A stretch of DNA of 64,000 nucleotides from Folioceros fuciformis (taxonomy: Eukaryota > Anthocerotophyta > Anthocerotopsida > Anthocerotales). The stretch's first letter is position 1, and each line of letters starts with the position of its first letter. This document shows positions 1-11,451 of this stretch, piece by piece. The notes beneath the pieces were generated by a model that saw only the letters and a program-made list of their open reading frames with translations, made no database searches and was not told where the DNA came from. The translations under genes and the position numbers were made by a program. The stretch covers positions 375,290 through 439,289 of the forward strand of contig JBNGIO010006304.1 of the NCBI GenBank assembly GCA_049999805.1, in the 5' to 3' direction.

Positions 1-2028
1 CACCGGCACTGTAGGACTGGCGTTTGTGGTTGGATTGCTCTGGGTTTGCCAGACTGTTGTGTCTCTCGAGTTGCCCGAGTGGAGCACTTTCAGCAGCTTC
101 CAGCATGGGGTTGGGGTCAAGTCCCGGTCTTTCCTGTCGGAGCCTATCACTCTGGGCCCTGGGGAGGTCAGCAACAAGCTCCACCGGATGGGGTTTCCCA
201 AGGGCCATATCGCGGTAAAGGGGTTCGATGGGGAGCTGGTGGACGAGGAGGGCAACTCTGTGCCTTTGCATCAGGTCTATCTCCATCACTGGCTGCTCTC
301 ACGGTGAGTCGTGACGACGGGGGGGGATGTCAAGTGTGTGGTGAAGGAGGCAGGCAGGTGGGGAGGCCGTGGCTCTGACACCATTTGTGCCATGGAGCAG
401 GTTCCATGTCGCAGACACGCCGGATCCGGATGGTCAGTTCTCGCGCCATTTTAACTCCACAGTTTTCAAGGTTCGGAATGATGGGATTTGTCAGGACGGT
501 GCTCTGGACCAGATCTTTGGACTCGGTGCCGAGACCAGGCACACCAACTATGCTATCCCTGATCCGTATGGGATAGTTCTCGGTGATCCGGATGTCATAC
601 CGCCAGGATTTCACGAGGACTGGTTGCTTAATGTGCATGCTATAGATACCCGGTCAGTCCTGGATAGGATGGGCTGCGCTGAATGCAGGTGAGGCTTGCA
701 CTGGTCCTGGTTGGTTTCTCTTCTGCTTCTAAGCTCTCAGCTGACTGGTATTCTGAGAGATGATAGTTTGGTTCGATCTTGTGCAGGTGCAACCTATACG
801 ATGTGGATGTGGCCTCCATGTATGGACAAGAACTAGCCAACTACACTGGGGGTTTGCTTTGCTGCGATGACGGATTTCGATGTGCACTGACGGCAAATCC
901 TGTGCCTGAGAAGAAGACCTACTACTTGAAGTACACCGTGCACTGGGTAGACTGGAGTCCTGCCGTTGTGCCTTTGAGGGTTTACATTTTCGATGTCTCG
1001 GACTCAGGGATACGGAATCAAGGGGACGTTTTCCAGGGTTGTGTGGTAGGACACTCATTCACTTCTCGCATCCAGATTTGTTGATTCTGTTGGCAAATAA
1101 GGGGAGCCACAAGGTGAGATTGCGTGGTGCACATGTGACAGGTCGAGTACAATGTTCCTATTTGCGACAGGAGCTTGCCATCAACCTCATGTGTACACAC
1201 CATGACCGGAACTATGCCACCTCTGCCTGAGGGCGGGGTAGTTGTGTATGGTGGCGGACACCTACATGCTGGAGGCTTGGGACTCACCGCGTACAATGAG
1301 GTGGCTTCTTTCTTCCCTCTCAGAAACTTCAATCTTTCCGATAGGCAGGCAGCTTTTGGGGCTCTCAGGGGCACTACTGATACTAGTGTTTGGAGTGAAA
1401 GCCTGAGTGTTCTCCCTTGAGACACGTGTGACCGTGCTCGAGTTCATGTTGTTGCAGGACGGTCGAGAAATTTGTACCTCAGAACCATTCTACGGGACAG
1501 GGACAGCAGCAGGTGATGAGGCTGGCTACATTGTTGGGATGAGTGTATGCGTACCAACACCAGGAACTGTGAAAGTGCACACCGGTGAGAAGCTCCAGCT
1601 TCAATCTCGGTACAGCTCACTCACAGACCGCTCTGGTGTGATGGGACTCTTCTATCTGCTAGTGGCAGACTTCGATCCTCTCACTGCTGGAAACTCTCAG
1701 CTTCAGTCGGCATCCTCTTCCCCGTTGACTGCGGATGCCCTGGTACAGTCCAGTCGCCTGACCTCTTCCTCTTTGGTACTCACCCTCAGGCTCACCTCCT
1801 TCCTACAACAAGTGCATGCACATGATGCTAACACGAATTCCCATACAACTTCTCACACAAGCACACGATGCTAACACGAATTCTGCTTTTGGCTTCCACC
1901 AGGTGTCTGCTTACGTGACGACCATATTCGGACTTGCAGGGGTTATTGCGGCGTGTGGCATCATCGCTGTATGCCTGGTGGTCCTCAAACGAAAGAGAGA
2001 GCTGCAACAGTACGAGCACCTTGGGTGA
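1..2028 (+). CDS. SURNod19 family protein, copy A (5' end outside window)
   Basis: This is a stress up-regulated Nod19 (SURNod19, MtN19-like) protein. The family is extracytoplasmic or membrane-anchored and its biochemical role is unknown. I read six exons: up to 303, 401-688, 787-1045, 1142-1300, 1458-1742 and 1903-2028, all with GT-AG borders and matching phase. Family hallmarks are the segments KTYYLKYTVHWVDW, VPLRVYIFDVSDSG, GGHLHAGGLG, GDEAGYIVGMSVC and GVMGLFYLLVAD. The last exon encodes a single membrane helix followed by basic residues (KRKRELQQ). The reading frame is open to base 2 with hydrophobic residues (GLAFVVGLLWV) that look like a signal peptide, and no ATG is visible, so the true start lies upstream of the window. 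The exon layout is the same as in the next gene, a clear tandem paralogue. Confidence 0.85.
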
Positions 2029-2799
2029 CTGGCCAAGGGACACCTAAGCTGTGCGGCACGTTGTGAATAAGCAATGGTGTGTGTAAAGATAGGCAAAATG
2101 GCCTGGCCAGCTGTGCTTGCCTGTAGGTGCGGGCCGTCAACGTAACTGAATGTGAGCATGGAACGTGATAGTTCTTGGCCACAGCTCTCCACGTGTTTAT
2201 TCATCGAGAGTATTGTATTGTAAAGGTTCGTTGGATCATGGCGCCATCACCTTTGCGTAAAACCTCTCACAGCATCAACCGATCGGATCGGGTGCACACA
2301 GTTCCTCGACTACGAACTCCATTGTCGGTACAGGCCAAGCTTAGCGTACAGCTGATACTCTGACAAGACCTTGGCTCGCCACCAACACGCGACACGGCAT
2401 TCTGTATGACGCTATCCAAGTACCTAACGACACGTTTGAAACGAAAAAAGCAGGAAGGTGGTTTCTCTCCGCGCGCACTGGAAGTTGTCCAGAAAGTGGT
2501 CGAGCATATTATTGTTCGGCAGCCGCTATAAACGCAGCGAAGTTCCAAGCCTCAGCCGGAGCCAGGAGAAGACGGAGGAGTTAGCGTGTTGAGCGCGTCA
2601 ACAGCTGATTTGCGAGAGAAGAGGAGGAAAAGGGACAATTCGGGGCAGGCTCAGGGTATAGGAATGCAGAGCAGCTCGCGAGAGACTGAAGGTGAGCGGC
2701 CTCGAATTCCCACATTCTCGTGAATTGAACATTCTTGTTCACGGTGTGTTGTTGCAGAATTCGGGGCAGCTCTGATGGTTGTGGGACAGGGGTGCAGGT
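2029..2799. other. Spacer between the two SURNod19 genes
   Basis: No gene is seen. The stretch should hold the 3' UTR of copy A and the promoter and 5' UTR of copy B. The only ORFs are short and lack recognisable domains. Confidence 0.6.
2527..2533 (+). promoter_or_regulatory. Possible TATA box of SURNod19 copy B
   Basis: TATAAAC in the context GCTATAAACG lies 267-273 bases before the chosen ATG. It is the best TATA-like match in the spacer. A transcription start about 30 bases downstream would give a 5' leader of about 240 bases, with or without a leader intron. Inferred from sequence only. Confidence 0.3.
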
Positions 2800-4796
2800 A
2801 TGGGCGCCATGGCCAGGGAGCGCAGGAGCTGGATTCTTGGAGTCGTGTCGGCGTTTGCTTTCCAATTGCTCGTTTTGTCCCAGAATGCGGCGGCCGGTCG
2901 GGAGTTCAACTTGCCTGAAGTTACTGCTTCCAGCAATTTGAAGCAAGGGGCAGGAGTCATGTCTCAGACGTATCTGTCGCATCCCTTCACGTTGGCCCCT
3001 GGGGACGTAAGCGATAATAATTACCGAGTTGAATTTCCGAGGGGTCATATTGGCATCAAGGGGTTCGATGCTGAGGTGGTGGATGAGGAAGGCAACTCTG
3101 TCCCTCTGCACGAGGTTTATCTGCACCACTGGCTGTTGGCACGGTGAGTCGTTGTGCGTGGGCGTGAGCTCTCTCACTTCCATGTGAACGTGACGAGGCA
3201 GGGGCTTGTGGGTGTACCAGACTGACCTTTCAGCTCGCGTCGTTTGGATGATGCCTGCAGGTACCATGTGGCGGACATTCCGGATCCGAAAGGTCGGTTC
3301 AGCGAACTGTTCAATTCTACGTATACCAGGGCTCGGAATGATGGACTTTGTCAAGACACGGCTCTTGACCAGATTGTGGGAGTTGGTTCTGAGACCAGGC
3401 GCACGAACTACACCATCCCTAACCCCTACGCAATAGTTCAGGGTGATCCGAGTGTGGTACCGGCAGGATACCATGAAGACTGGTTGCTTAATGTGCATGC
3501 CATCGATACTAGATCGGCTGTGGATAAAATGGGATGCATAGAGTGCAGGTCGGTGAATAACGTCCTTGTTAAGATTTCTTCTTGAGGCTCTGGTTGTTTA
3601 GCATACCTTCACGTGGAGTTTGTTTCTGGTGCAGGTGCGATCTGTATGGGGCGCTGTATACAGGGTCTGCGAATTATACTGGAGGCATATATTGCTGCAG
3701 GAATGGGTATCGCTGTGCAGTGACCGGTGAGCCTTTACCGGAAAAGAAGACATACTATTTGAAGTACACTGTGCATTGGGTGGAGTGGAATCCTAGTGTT
3801 GTACCTGTGCGAGTATACGTGCTCGATGTCACAGATTCAGGGCTACGTGATGGAAACAGCCTGAGTGTCGGATGCGCGGTGGGTTTATCACTGCCTTGTC
3901 TTCATTCAATGTTTGAACTGTGTTGGTATGGAAGCTATGGGACACGAGAGTAAGACAGCCTGCAGCCTACAACAAGTCTGACTCTCTCCATGCGTGAGTG
4001 GCAGATTGAGTACACCGTTCCTGCCTGCGACAGGAGCTTACCCGCAGCGTCATGTGTGCATGTTCTCGAGGGGAATATGCCACCTCTGCTTAAAGGTGGT
4101 CGGGTTGTGTATGGTCTCGGACATCAGCATGCTGGAGGATTGGGGACAACCCTGTATCATGAGGTGCGTTGTCTTCTGACTTGAAGGTTCAGGGCTTTGA
4201 GGAATGAGCAACCGGCATGTCTTGGAGGAGATGTTCGGGAAGTGTTTTTTCTGGTAAAGTTCGGTCGGAGTATGGTGACCAGAACTAGCTGATGTGGTTG
4301 CAGGATGGTCGTGAAATCTGCAATTCAGATCCTATTTACGGAACAGGGACAGCTGCAGGGGATGAAGCTGGATATATTGTTGGGATGAATGTGTGCTACC
4401 CACAAGTCAACATCTACCCTGGAGAGAAGTTGCGTCTTCAGTCTCGTTACAGCACGCTTGAAAGTCATACCGGTGTGATGGGACTTTTCTACCTGCTAGT
4501 GGCAGACTCCGATGACGCGGAAGCTTCGAATTTTGATCTTGCCTCATCCCTCACCTCAAGCACGCAAGATGTTGTGGTACGATCTATTACTTCAAAGCCA
4601 TCTTCTGCTACTTAAGTGTGTCTTGAAGAGAGGAAGACAGCATTAGTTGACACTGGAATTTTAACAAATCGTTCCTTCTTGGCAGGTGTCTGCAGTTACA
4701 TTTGGGAAGTTAAGTGCAGCTTGTACAGTAATTGTTGTGATTGTGGTGATTCTCACGAAACGGAGACAGACCCACGATTACCAGCAACTTCGCTGA
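2800..4796 (+). CDS. SURNod19 family protein, copy B
   Basis: This is a complete tandem paralogue of the preceding gene. Exons are 2800-3143, 3261-3548, 3635-3878, 4005-4163, 4304-4576 and 4685-4796. The ATG at 2800 is followed by a second in-frame ATG at 2809, and then by a signal-peptide-like stretch (ILGVVSAFAFQLLVLSQ). The body carries the same motifs as copy A: KTYYLKYTVHWVEW, VPVRVYVLDVTDSG, GLGHQHAGGLG, GDEAGYIVGMNVC and GVMGLFYLLVAD. The C-terminus is one membrane helix (ACTVIVVIVVIL) and a short basic/Gln tail ending QQLR. Predicted topology is therefore lumenal/extracellular with a C-terminal anchor. The molecular function of SURNod19 proteins is not known; the name comes from nodule and stress induction in legumes. 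The copies differ mostly at the N-terminus and before the anchor. Confidence 0.9.
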
Positions 4797-5108
4797 CTGT
4801 AGTACGCTGGATAGCCGTGCTATAGTTATAATTTTATGAAGGACACTGTGACATTTACAAGCCGGCGAACTGTAGTACTGCGTAGTGGTTGCCGTAATAC
4901 AGTCACACCCCTCTAATTGGGAACAATTGGGAGTAGAAAAATCCTTCCATTCAGAGATTTGTTTAGGCGTTTTCATCTTTTTTTGAAAATAAAAATATTT
5001 AAAATTCTTAATATCAATCCTTGATTGATGTTGAGTTGCTTTCATCCAATGACTAGCAATATGTTTTTAGTAATATGTTTTTTCAACTGAGAATGCAACT
5101 TCAAAGTA

Positions 5109-5989
5109 TCAAAGAGTGTTATGTGGCATCTCTGCCAAAAACATCTTCGCTATCCTCATAGCATTATCTACAGCATCCTTTGTTGTAAACGGTCTTGGTG
5201 CTATGGTCTTCACTGACGCTGTATCATTTTCCTCACCCTCCTCATTGACAGGCGAAGGGATTAATGCTTGCCATATTTCGTCCTCTGTAGGAATATACAT
5301 AGTCTCCAATCCTTCATCCCCCTCAAACTTCATATACTCTTCAACTATCATCGTTGGATATCCAACATTAGCAATTCTTGTCATATCCTCAGATATTAGT
5401 AATGCTAAGCTTCGTATGGACTCTTGTAGCTCTTCTACCTGCGTTTCCAACGAATTAGATTGATTTTGAGATCCAACAATGGATCCTCTGGATCATATGG
5501 TTTAGATCCTAAGACTCACGGAACCGAGCATCTTGTGCACACAATTCCGCATCCAAAGTGTTATGTCTCCAACAATTGCGTATGGTAGGAGGACTCACAA
5601 ATGAAGTCCAAGCGTTTACCATTATAATCACTGCTTGATAGTCACGATACAACTTGATGCACTCATGAAGCAAGTCATTTGAAATTGTGGCACCTTGAGC
5701 TTGGATTGCAAGAGCCCAAACGTGTACTACGTGGTCAACTTGTGGGCATACGACTGGTCTATCCTCATTCTTGCCATATTAGTTGTTGGACCAATGGAGG
5801 GTCCAACCATTTGTCTCTATCATTCACAATCCTAAACAATGTACTTTTAGAAGCTGCTATTGAAAACTTCTATGATGTCCATCTAGTCAACTCCTTAAGT
5901 GTGCAAGAGTGTTGGACATAATATTTGCAAACCTCTTTCTTTTGTTGTTTTGTTAGAGTAGCATGCTTGCGCAGCAGCTTGGGCGGCAT
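5109..5989 (-). pseudogene. Tigger/CENP-B-like transposase relic
   Basis: Reading from an ATG at 5989, the first about 75 codons match the N-terminal helix-turn-helix of Tigger/jerky transposases: LTKQQKKEVCKYY, then TLKELTRWTS, then KSTLFRIVNDRDKW. An in-frame TAG follows TRWTS. Further on, in another frame, is the conserved segment VSPPTIRNCWRH that in complete proteins lies after the DDE nuclease domain. It is followed by the acidic tail, in which 5109-5450 is open (FTTKDAVDNAMRIAKMFL). The stretch that should carry the three catalytic acidic residues is missing between these parts, so an internal deletion plus stops and frameshifts have killed it. Confidence 0.8.
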
Positions 5990-6406
5990 TGTTCCTATAC
6001 GTCAAAGAGCATTCAATGGGTAAGGAACACATACAAAATATCTCACAACAGCAAGATAACAACTTACAAGACCATAACACAACTTACAACACCATAACTC
6101 AACTTGTACAATGAAACAACTTATGTACTAGGAACAATGCTTTTAATCACAAAGCATAGTGGACATAACTACTACATATATAGGCTCAATCTCGATGATT
6201 GTCTATGTTTTATGATATAATCTCGATAGCCTTTAACTTGACATAATCTTAATAACTCATGATTTAATCTTGATAAGACGATTTTCTCTTCTTCTTTTTA
6301 AAATTATTTTTTTTAAATATATATTTTTCTTATTTTTTGTAAATATATATTTTCTCTTTACATGTTCCCATTTACAAATTAGAGGGTTTCTCATTTAGCA
6401 TGTAGC

Positions 6407-6630
6407 ATGTTCGGGAGTGTTCCCATGTTCGGGAGACAGGTTCCCATGTTCGGGAGATATGTTCCCATGTTCGGGATATTGTTCCCATGTTCGGGATATT
6501 GTTCCCATGTTCGGGAGATATGTTCCCATGTTCGGGAGATATGTTCNNNNNNNNNNTGTTCGGGAGATATGTTCCCATGTTCGGGAGATATGTTCCCATG
6601 TTCAGGAGATATGTTCCCGTTTATAAATTA
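6407..6630. repeat. 21-bp minisatellite (TGTTCCCATGTTCGGGAGATA)n
   Basis: Tandem copies of a 21-bp unit, with variants at the last bases (GATAT, ATATT), are interrupted by a 10-N gap. The array is bracketed by near-identical stretches at about 6364-6405 and 6613-6655 that share AAATTAGAGGGTTTCTCATT, so the array and its borders look like one larger duplication. It sits inside the Tigger element, upstream of the transposase start. Confidence 0.9.
6547..6556. other. Assembly gap (10 N)
   Basis: Ten N inside the minisatellite. The same repeat unit stands on both sides, so array length is uncertain. Confidence 0.95.
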
Positions 6631-6796
6631 GAGGGTTTCTCATTTAGCATATAGCACATTCAAAGGAGTATTAGCATATAGCACATTCAAAGGAGTAAGC
6701 CCGGGCGTCCCACATCCCAATTAGAGGGTTTGACTGTATATTCGAATTAGAGGGTTTGACTGTAAAATGTCAATTTATGGTATGCACCGTATAATT

Positions 6797-8501
6797 TTAT
6801 GAGCTCATGAACTGAGTTAAGGTGGAGGCAGCGGGATCCGACAGGAAGCTGAATTTGGTCAATCCTTCACTTGCAGACCACAGCTTGGTAGCTAGACCAA
6901 GGTCTTGGGCAGTAGAACTTGGTGTCATTTCCCTGCAATCCTGGTAGTACCCAATTGAGCGACCTTCGACGGCTGGTGAGGTAGCCAGGTAAACTGCAGT
7001 AGATGCTCCCTCTGCCGCGCTCTGCATCGCGTGTGGTTAGACTCTGGTAAGGTGTGAACCCAGTCACTCCAACAAACAAAAAATACTACGGACGCTTACA
7101 CGAATCGGAAGAACCTTCAGCATGACTTCTTGCAAGAAAGAGGGCACAGACATCATGCCTCTTGGAAGCAAATATCTGACGAGCTGCACGGTTCGTGGCT
7201 GCCTTTAGTTATCACACTCCAGTGCCTTCAACTGGCAACGAGTGCAAGACAGATATACCTCGGTGGCAACGATGCCTGGATGCATGCAATTACAGGTGAT
7301 GGGTAGTTTTTGAGCATTGCACCGCCTGCCAAGCTCGAAGGCAAAGAGCACGTTTGCAAGCTTGGATTGCGCATATGCGAGCCACGGCTGATAAGCTGTG
7401 CAAGAAGGATAAAAGTTAGACGACTATCAGCGAGTTTTGGGACCAAGTGGCAACGGGAATGTATGCTACGACAAACCTCGAGAGCCTGTGAAATTGAGGT
7501 CATCAAAGTCTATTCTTCCCAAGATTTCAATGGCAGAGGCCAAAACTACTACCCTCGATGCAAACCTATGCAGGCCAACAGAGCTTATCGTCGGTTAGTC
7601 ACAGGAAAGTGAAGGAGCCTGGCAAGGCGGAATCTGATGGACATTGTGCTTACTTGGACGAGCCACTCCTTGTGAGAGTAGGAAGAAGCAGACCAGTGAG
7701 AAGGAAATGTCCCAAGTGGTTTACCTGACCCTCATATAATCAGCATACTTCAGCAAAACACTCAAGGAAGGGTGGCATACTCCCTACGTACCCCGAGCTG
7801 CTGCTCAAATCCATCTTCTGTGTATGCTTGGGGACAGGCCATGACACCAGCATTGTTTATCTGAAGACAGCCAGTGCCAGCTTCCGCGATGCAGGTCGTA
7901 AGAAACGGTTACAAACTGACCACCAATGCTACAATATGATCCTGACCAAATATTCCATCCCTCTCACCAGCACATGCAGAGGCAGATAGCTTGCTTTGTA
8001 CTCCTCAGCAAACCGACGCACCGACTGGAGCGAAGCAAGATCGCAAACCATAGCTCTGGTGCCATGGAAGTTCATCCAGAGTGAGAGTCCATGCATGGCA
8101 AGCAAGCTTAGGTGCGAATTTGTAGAGAAATTACTGTCCGTGAAAACACCTGATAGAAGAGTTTTTGGTAAGATCAGCAATCTCTGCCGCTGCCTTGAGC
8201 CCTTTCTCCTTGTCCCTACATGCTGAGGTCAGCAACCTGTCAACTCTGGCTCTGATGAAAGAAGAGGTGATACAGGAATGGGAGCGTCACCTAATGTTAC
8301 TGCCATTCCCTGCCCGGCTAGTTCGATTGCAGTTGCCTTGCCGATTCCTGTAGAAAGGGGTCTTAAGCACAGCACCAACTTCATCGTCTAAACTCCTTAA
8401 CGCGAAAGCTAGCTCCTTGGTTGAACAGCTACTTGCTTCACACCTGTGTTGGCGCCAGTGATCACCACATGTCTCTTGGAGGATTCCTCGCTGACCATCA
8501 T
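6797..8501 (-). CDS. Short-chain dehydrogenase/reductase (retinol-dehydrogenase-like SDR)
   Basis: A classical NAD(P)-dependent SDR in ten small exons: 8444-8501, 8291-8347, 8150-8222, 7968-8055, 7792-7860, 7654-7724, 7477-7565, 7259-7395, 7100-7183 and 6797-7021. All junctions keep frame. Visible motifs in order are the cofactor glycine motif [12 protein letters not shown], the ACRDKEKG turn, [29 protein letters not shown], and the catalytic [10 protein letters not shown] (Tyr and Lys three apart, YxxxK). Then come HPGIVATE, the C-terminal [13 protein letters not shown] and [12 protein letters not shown]. This pattern is that of the retinol dehydrogenase/TIC32-like branch; the substrate cannot be told. 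The ATG at 8501 ([13 protein letters not shown]) is chosen because it directly precedes the Rossmann fold. The frame is open further upstream, so an N-terminal extension is possible. Intron 2 uses an acceptor that restores ACRDKEKG. Confidence 0.88.
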
Positions 8502-9219
8502 AACAATGCCTCCATGTCCTACCCTCTGTTCGGACCGCATGACCATGCATATCCGTGAAATTGGTTGCATCTCATTGGAAACAAAGCAATGTAACGGTCT
8601 CTGTTTTCGGAAAACTCTGGAACATCCATACGGGAAGCGGGAAGCGTTCAAGCCATCCTCCGAATCCCAAGCGTACCTTAGTCACCAGCTGCGCACCCGG
8701 AATCAGCTTACAGGGGCGTCGAAGACCGTAAGAGCAGAAATGATGCGCCCCGTGTGGAAACACAGCAGGAAGAGCCGCCATTCCTTGCGCTCCTGGCCAA
8801 CGCTCCTAGGAGCCGTTCATATATACAGCTATCTCACGGACTACAGTTTGCACGCGAATCCGAAATGTCGAAGATAGGCCTCCACACCGCAAGCACTCCG
8901 TTTGCCAGCATGCCACCCGACGGTCGGAAGACGACTGCAAACTGGCAACTGTGACGCATTTTTGGTAACCGACCCTCACAACGCACAAAGTGTGACAAAT
9001 CATGTTAAAACCAAATCTGTTTAAACGGCGATGGTATAATACACAAATTGGCCTCAGATTCAAATCCAAAGAGAAAGAACCCTTGTCTCTGATGCCAAAA
9101 GCTAACTAGACTACACTACAATGCGCTGCACAGTAAAATCGCAGTATACTCCCCCAAATCATAGGAAACAGCTGTCGAGCAGCAGCATCAATCAGACGAG
9201 GCAGGGTAAGTCACGAATA
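8502..9219. other. Spacer between SDR and DUF2358 genes
   Basis: No gene is seen. It should carry the SDR promoter and leader and the 3' UTR of the DUF2358 gene, both on the minus strand. The ORFs here are short and cross the real gene in other frames. Confidence 0.6.
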
Positions 9220-10397
9220 TCACAAGGTTAGCCTGAGGAACTGCACAGCAAGGTAAAGGAGGGCAATGACCAACCCAATCTGGTACACGTCCCTCTGGAA
9301 GTTGTCTTCCACAAAAAACTTTCTGGGATCGCCAGAGGGATCCTGGTAGTAGTAGGACGTGTCGGAATCGTCACTGCTGTCGATCAATTTCCTCAGTCCA
9401 CCTGCAACCAACGCTGCATCCTTTCCTAGTTGAACTGCAGTGTAGGCCAGCCGGGATGACCAGAAGAAGAGCTGCGCAGGCAAGGGAGAGGCGGACAAAT
9501 CCCACTCCTCTTCATGCTCAGTGACCTGCCCGCTGATTTGGTTCAGCGTGTAGGTGGACACCACTTTGAGCACGAGGCGGTCTAGTCCAGGGAGCCTAGG
9601 CTTCCCCCTCAGCGTCCAGTAAATCTTCAAAACGCTGGTGGACTGCATAGCCATCCCAGTGATGCTGACGGTGGAGTTCTCGAGCACACTGTCCGCCCAG
9701 GTGGGCCGCTTGTACGCCTCCCGCCCCTTGAAGGACCGCAGCGGGTCCTTATATTTCACGAAAGCCGCGTAGATTCCCACGGCTCTGTTCCCGTCTCTGA
9801 CTCCCAGCAACTCCTTGGCAATCAGCCTGGCCGTCTGCTCCACGGCGGGGCTGCTGGTGCACTCGAATTCATCGCACAATTGCGCAAAGGTCATGCCGTC
9901 CACCAGCTTGTCGGCCTCCGACCGGGGCAGGGCGCCCGACTCCACAACCGAGATCCCTTTAGACGAGCCCGCGTCCGCCTCCCCGTCGGCTGCTCTGGCC
10001 AGGAAGCACATCCGGAGAGGAGCGGAGGCCGCGGGCCCCGGGACCGCGCCAATTCTCGATGCGCGCAAGGCCGGCACTGGTGGAGCCTGAATCCACAGCA
10101 AAGCCCGCCTCAGAACCGCACCTCAAGGCGCATGCATTCAGGAACGGCAACTGGAACAAGAACGCATCAGCACCACACCACACGGATCTCCGCAGCAATG
10201 TCACCTACTTGGTGCACCAGCCGATTGGTGCAGGCGAGCATCCGTCGCGGCCCACGGCAAGCCCGTCTTGCCGCAGCGGAGAAGAAGACGGAGCCCCAGC
10301 TTCTGCCCAGCCCGCTGTCAGCTGCAGCGTCCCCGAACACGTGCTTGAGGGCAGCGAGCGGGTGGCAGGCAGCCGCGCTCACTGCATTGCCTGCCAT
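9220..10397 (-). CDS. Plastid DUF2358 (SnoaL-like) membrane protein
   Basis: Two exons: 10209-10397 and 9220-10086. The large second exon opens without an ATG. Splicing the upstream stretch that starts MAGNAVSAAACHPL at 10397 across a phase-0 intron (donor GTAGGT, acceptor ATTCAG) supplies a start and an Arg/Ser/Ala-rich plastid transit peptide. The mature part has YKDPLRSFKGREAYKRPTW, TLRGKPRLPG, YTLNQISGQVTEHEEEWDLS, DPSGDPRKFF and a C-terminal membrane helix (VYQIGLVIALLYLAVQFL). These match plant DUF2358 proteins such as Arabidopsis At1g65230, whose function is unknown. The fold is SnoaL/NTF2-like. The first exon is inferred from frame and splice sites; an alternative is initiation at the in-frame ATG at 10011, which would lose the transit peptide. 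Confidence 0.8.
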
Positions 10398-10896
10398 AGC
10401 CCCGGCCACCTACAATCCGGGACCAGTATGGAGCACACCGTGCGCGTCCCAGCCAAGAAACCCTTCCTCCCCTGCTTCCGCAACTGCCTGAACATCAACA
10501 GCCTCAATGTTGGCTCAAATTGCACACCTGCGAGGCTGCGAGCCAGCCCGGTCCGGCCCAGCCCAGCCCAGTCGGCCCGATATCTCTTCACAACCTGCAG
10601 ATACTAGCAATCCACCATTCCACGGCGATTCTGCTCCACTTTCCGCAATTGCGAGCACAGGCAGACGGACCAGCACTTCTCCACCCGAGTAACGAATTGT
10701 GGATCAGCGCAATCCGCTGCGGTCCCAATCCAGCCGACTCCAAACCCCGCACTTATTTAATTCCGCACTAAATCTTACTTATCCGCCGTACTAGAGCTTA
10801 CTTCCACACATTAACACCTGCCTACGATATTCAAGTTTCCGTCTTAGTGATTTATACACATCTTTCACATATCCACAACTACAGCTTGTCGGTAAT
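10398..10896. other. Upstream spacer of the DUF2358 gene
   Basis: GC-rich promoter-proximal DNA passing into AT-rich DNA that ends at the Harbinger element. Long plus-strand frames through 9.8-10.6 kb are GC-rich shadows without domains. Confidence 0.5.
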
Positions 10897-11104
10897 AGGG
10901 CGTGTCATTCTTATTGGTTTGTGTCGTATTTGGTGGAGACATGTCATTGTAAGATACATACGTATTAGATCAAATACTTAAGTATTTGGGCCGAATCCAC
11001 TAGGGGTACCCTAAGAGACTTCCCTAATACGTCATACTTTGTGGACTCATATGCCACCCGCCATTCCGTCTAGGGTGCGACCCACCGATATAGGTGCCGT
11101 GTTG

Positions 11105-11330
11105 CTTATCGCCCTTGCTCTCCCTCCAAATCGCTCTTGCTTCTCATCGCCCTCGCCCTCCCTCCCTCGTGCTTCTCATCGCCCTCGCTCTCCCTCGAAA
11201 TCGCTCTTGCTTCTCATCGCCCTCGTCCTCGCCCTCCCTCCCTCTNNNNNNNNNNTCGCCCTCGCTCTCCCTTCGAATCGCTCTTGCTTCTCATCGCCCT
11301 CGCCCTCCCTCCAAATCACTCTTGCTTGGA
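11105..11330. repeat. Pyrimidine-rich minisatellite (TCTCATCGCCCTCGCCCTCC-like)
   Basis: Tandem units of about 30-37 bp are built from CTTGCTTCTCATCGCCCTCG and CTCCCTCCAAATCG, with a 10-N gap inside (11246-11255). Placed between the left end and the transposase of the Harbinger element. Confidence 0.8.
11246..11255. other. Assembly gap (10 N)
   Basis: Ten N inside the pyrimidine-rich minisatellite, with matching repeat sequence on both sides. Confidence 0.95.
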
Positions 11331-11451
11331 TCCCTCTAGGCTGCCCACCTTCCAATGCATCACTAAATGGCTTGCCAAGGGTTTGGTGTTGATTACTTTG
11401 AGTGGTGGCCCATGACTATGCCATACCGCTCACTCCGGAAGCAATTTTTTA

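Larger units (their letters stand above)
4900..6762 (-). mobile_element. Tigger/pogo-type DNA transposon, internally deleted
   Basis: The ends are readable. The left end begins CAGTCACACCCCTCTAATT and the right end, read on the minus strand, begins CAGTCAAACCCTCTAATT. TA dinucleotides flank both ends (4898-4899 and 6763-6764), the target duplication expected for Tc1/mariner-pogo elements. A second copy of the right terminal motif lies just inside, ending near 6738. Inside is a relic transposase on the minus strand and a minisatellite between the transposase start and the right end. Length is about 1.86 kb, and the transposase lacks its catalytic core, so this copy should be non-autonomous. 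Confidence 0.85.

Noticed and set aside
9880-10607. Two long overlapping plus-strand frames
   Set aside because: GC-rich shadows over the DUF2358 transit-peptide exon and its upstream region; no domain, poor composition.
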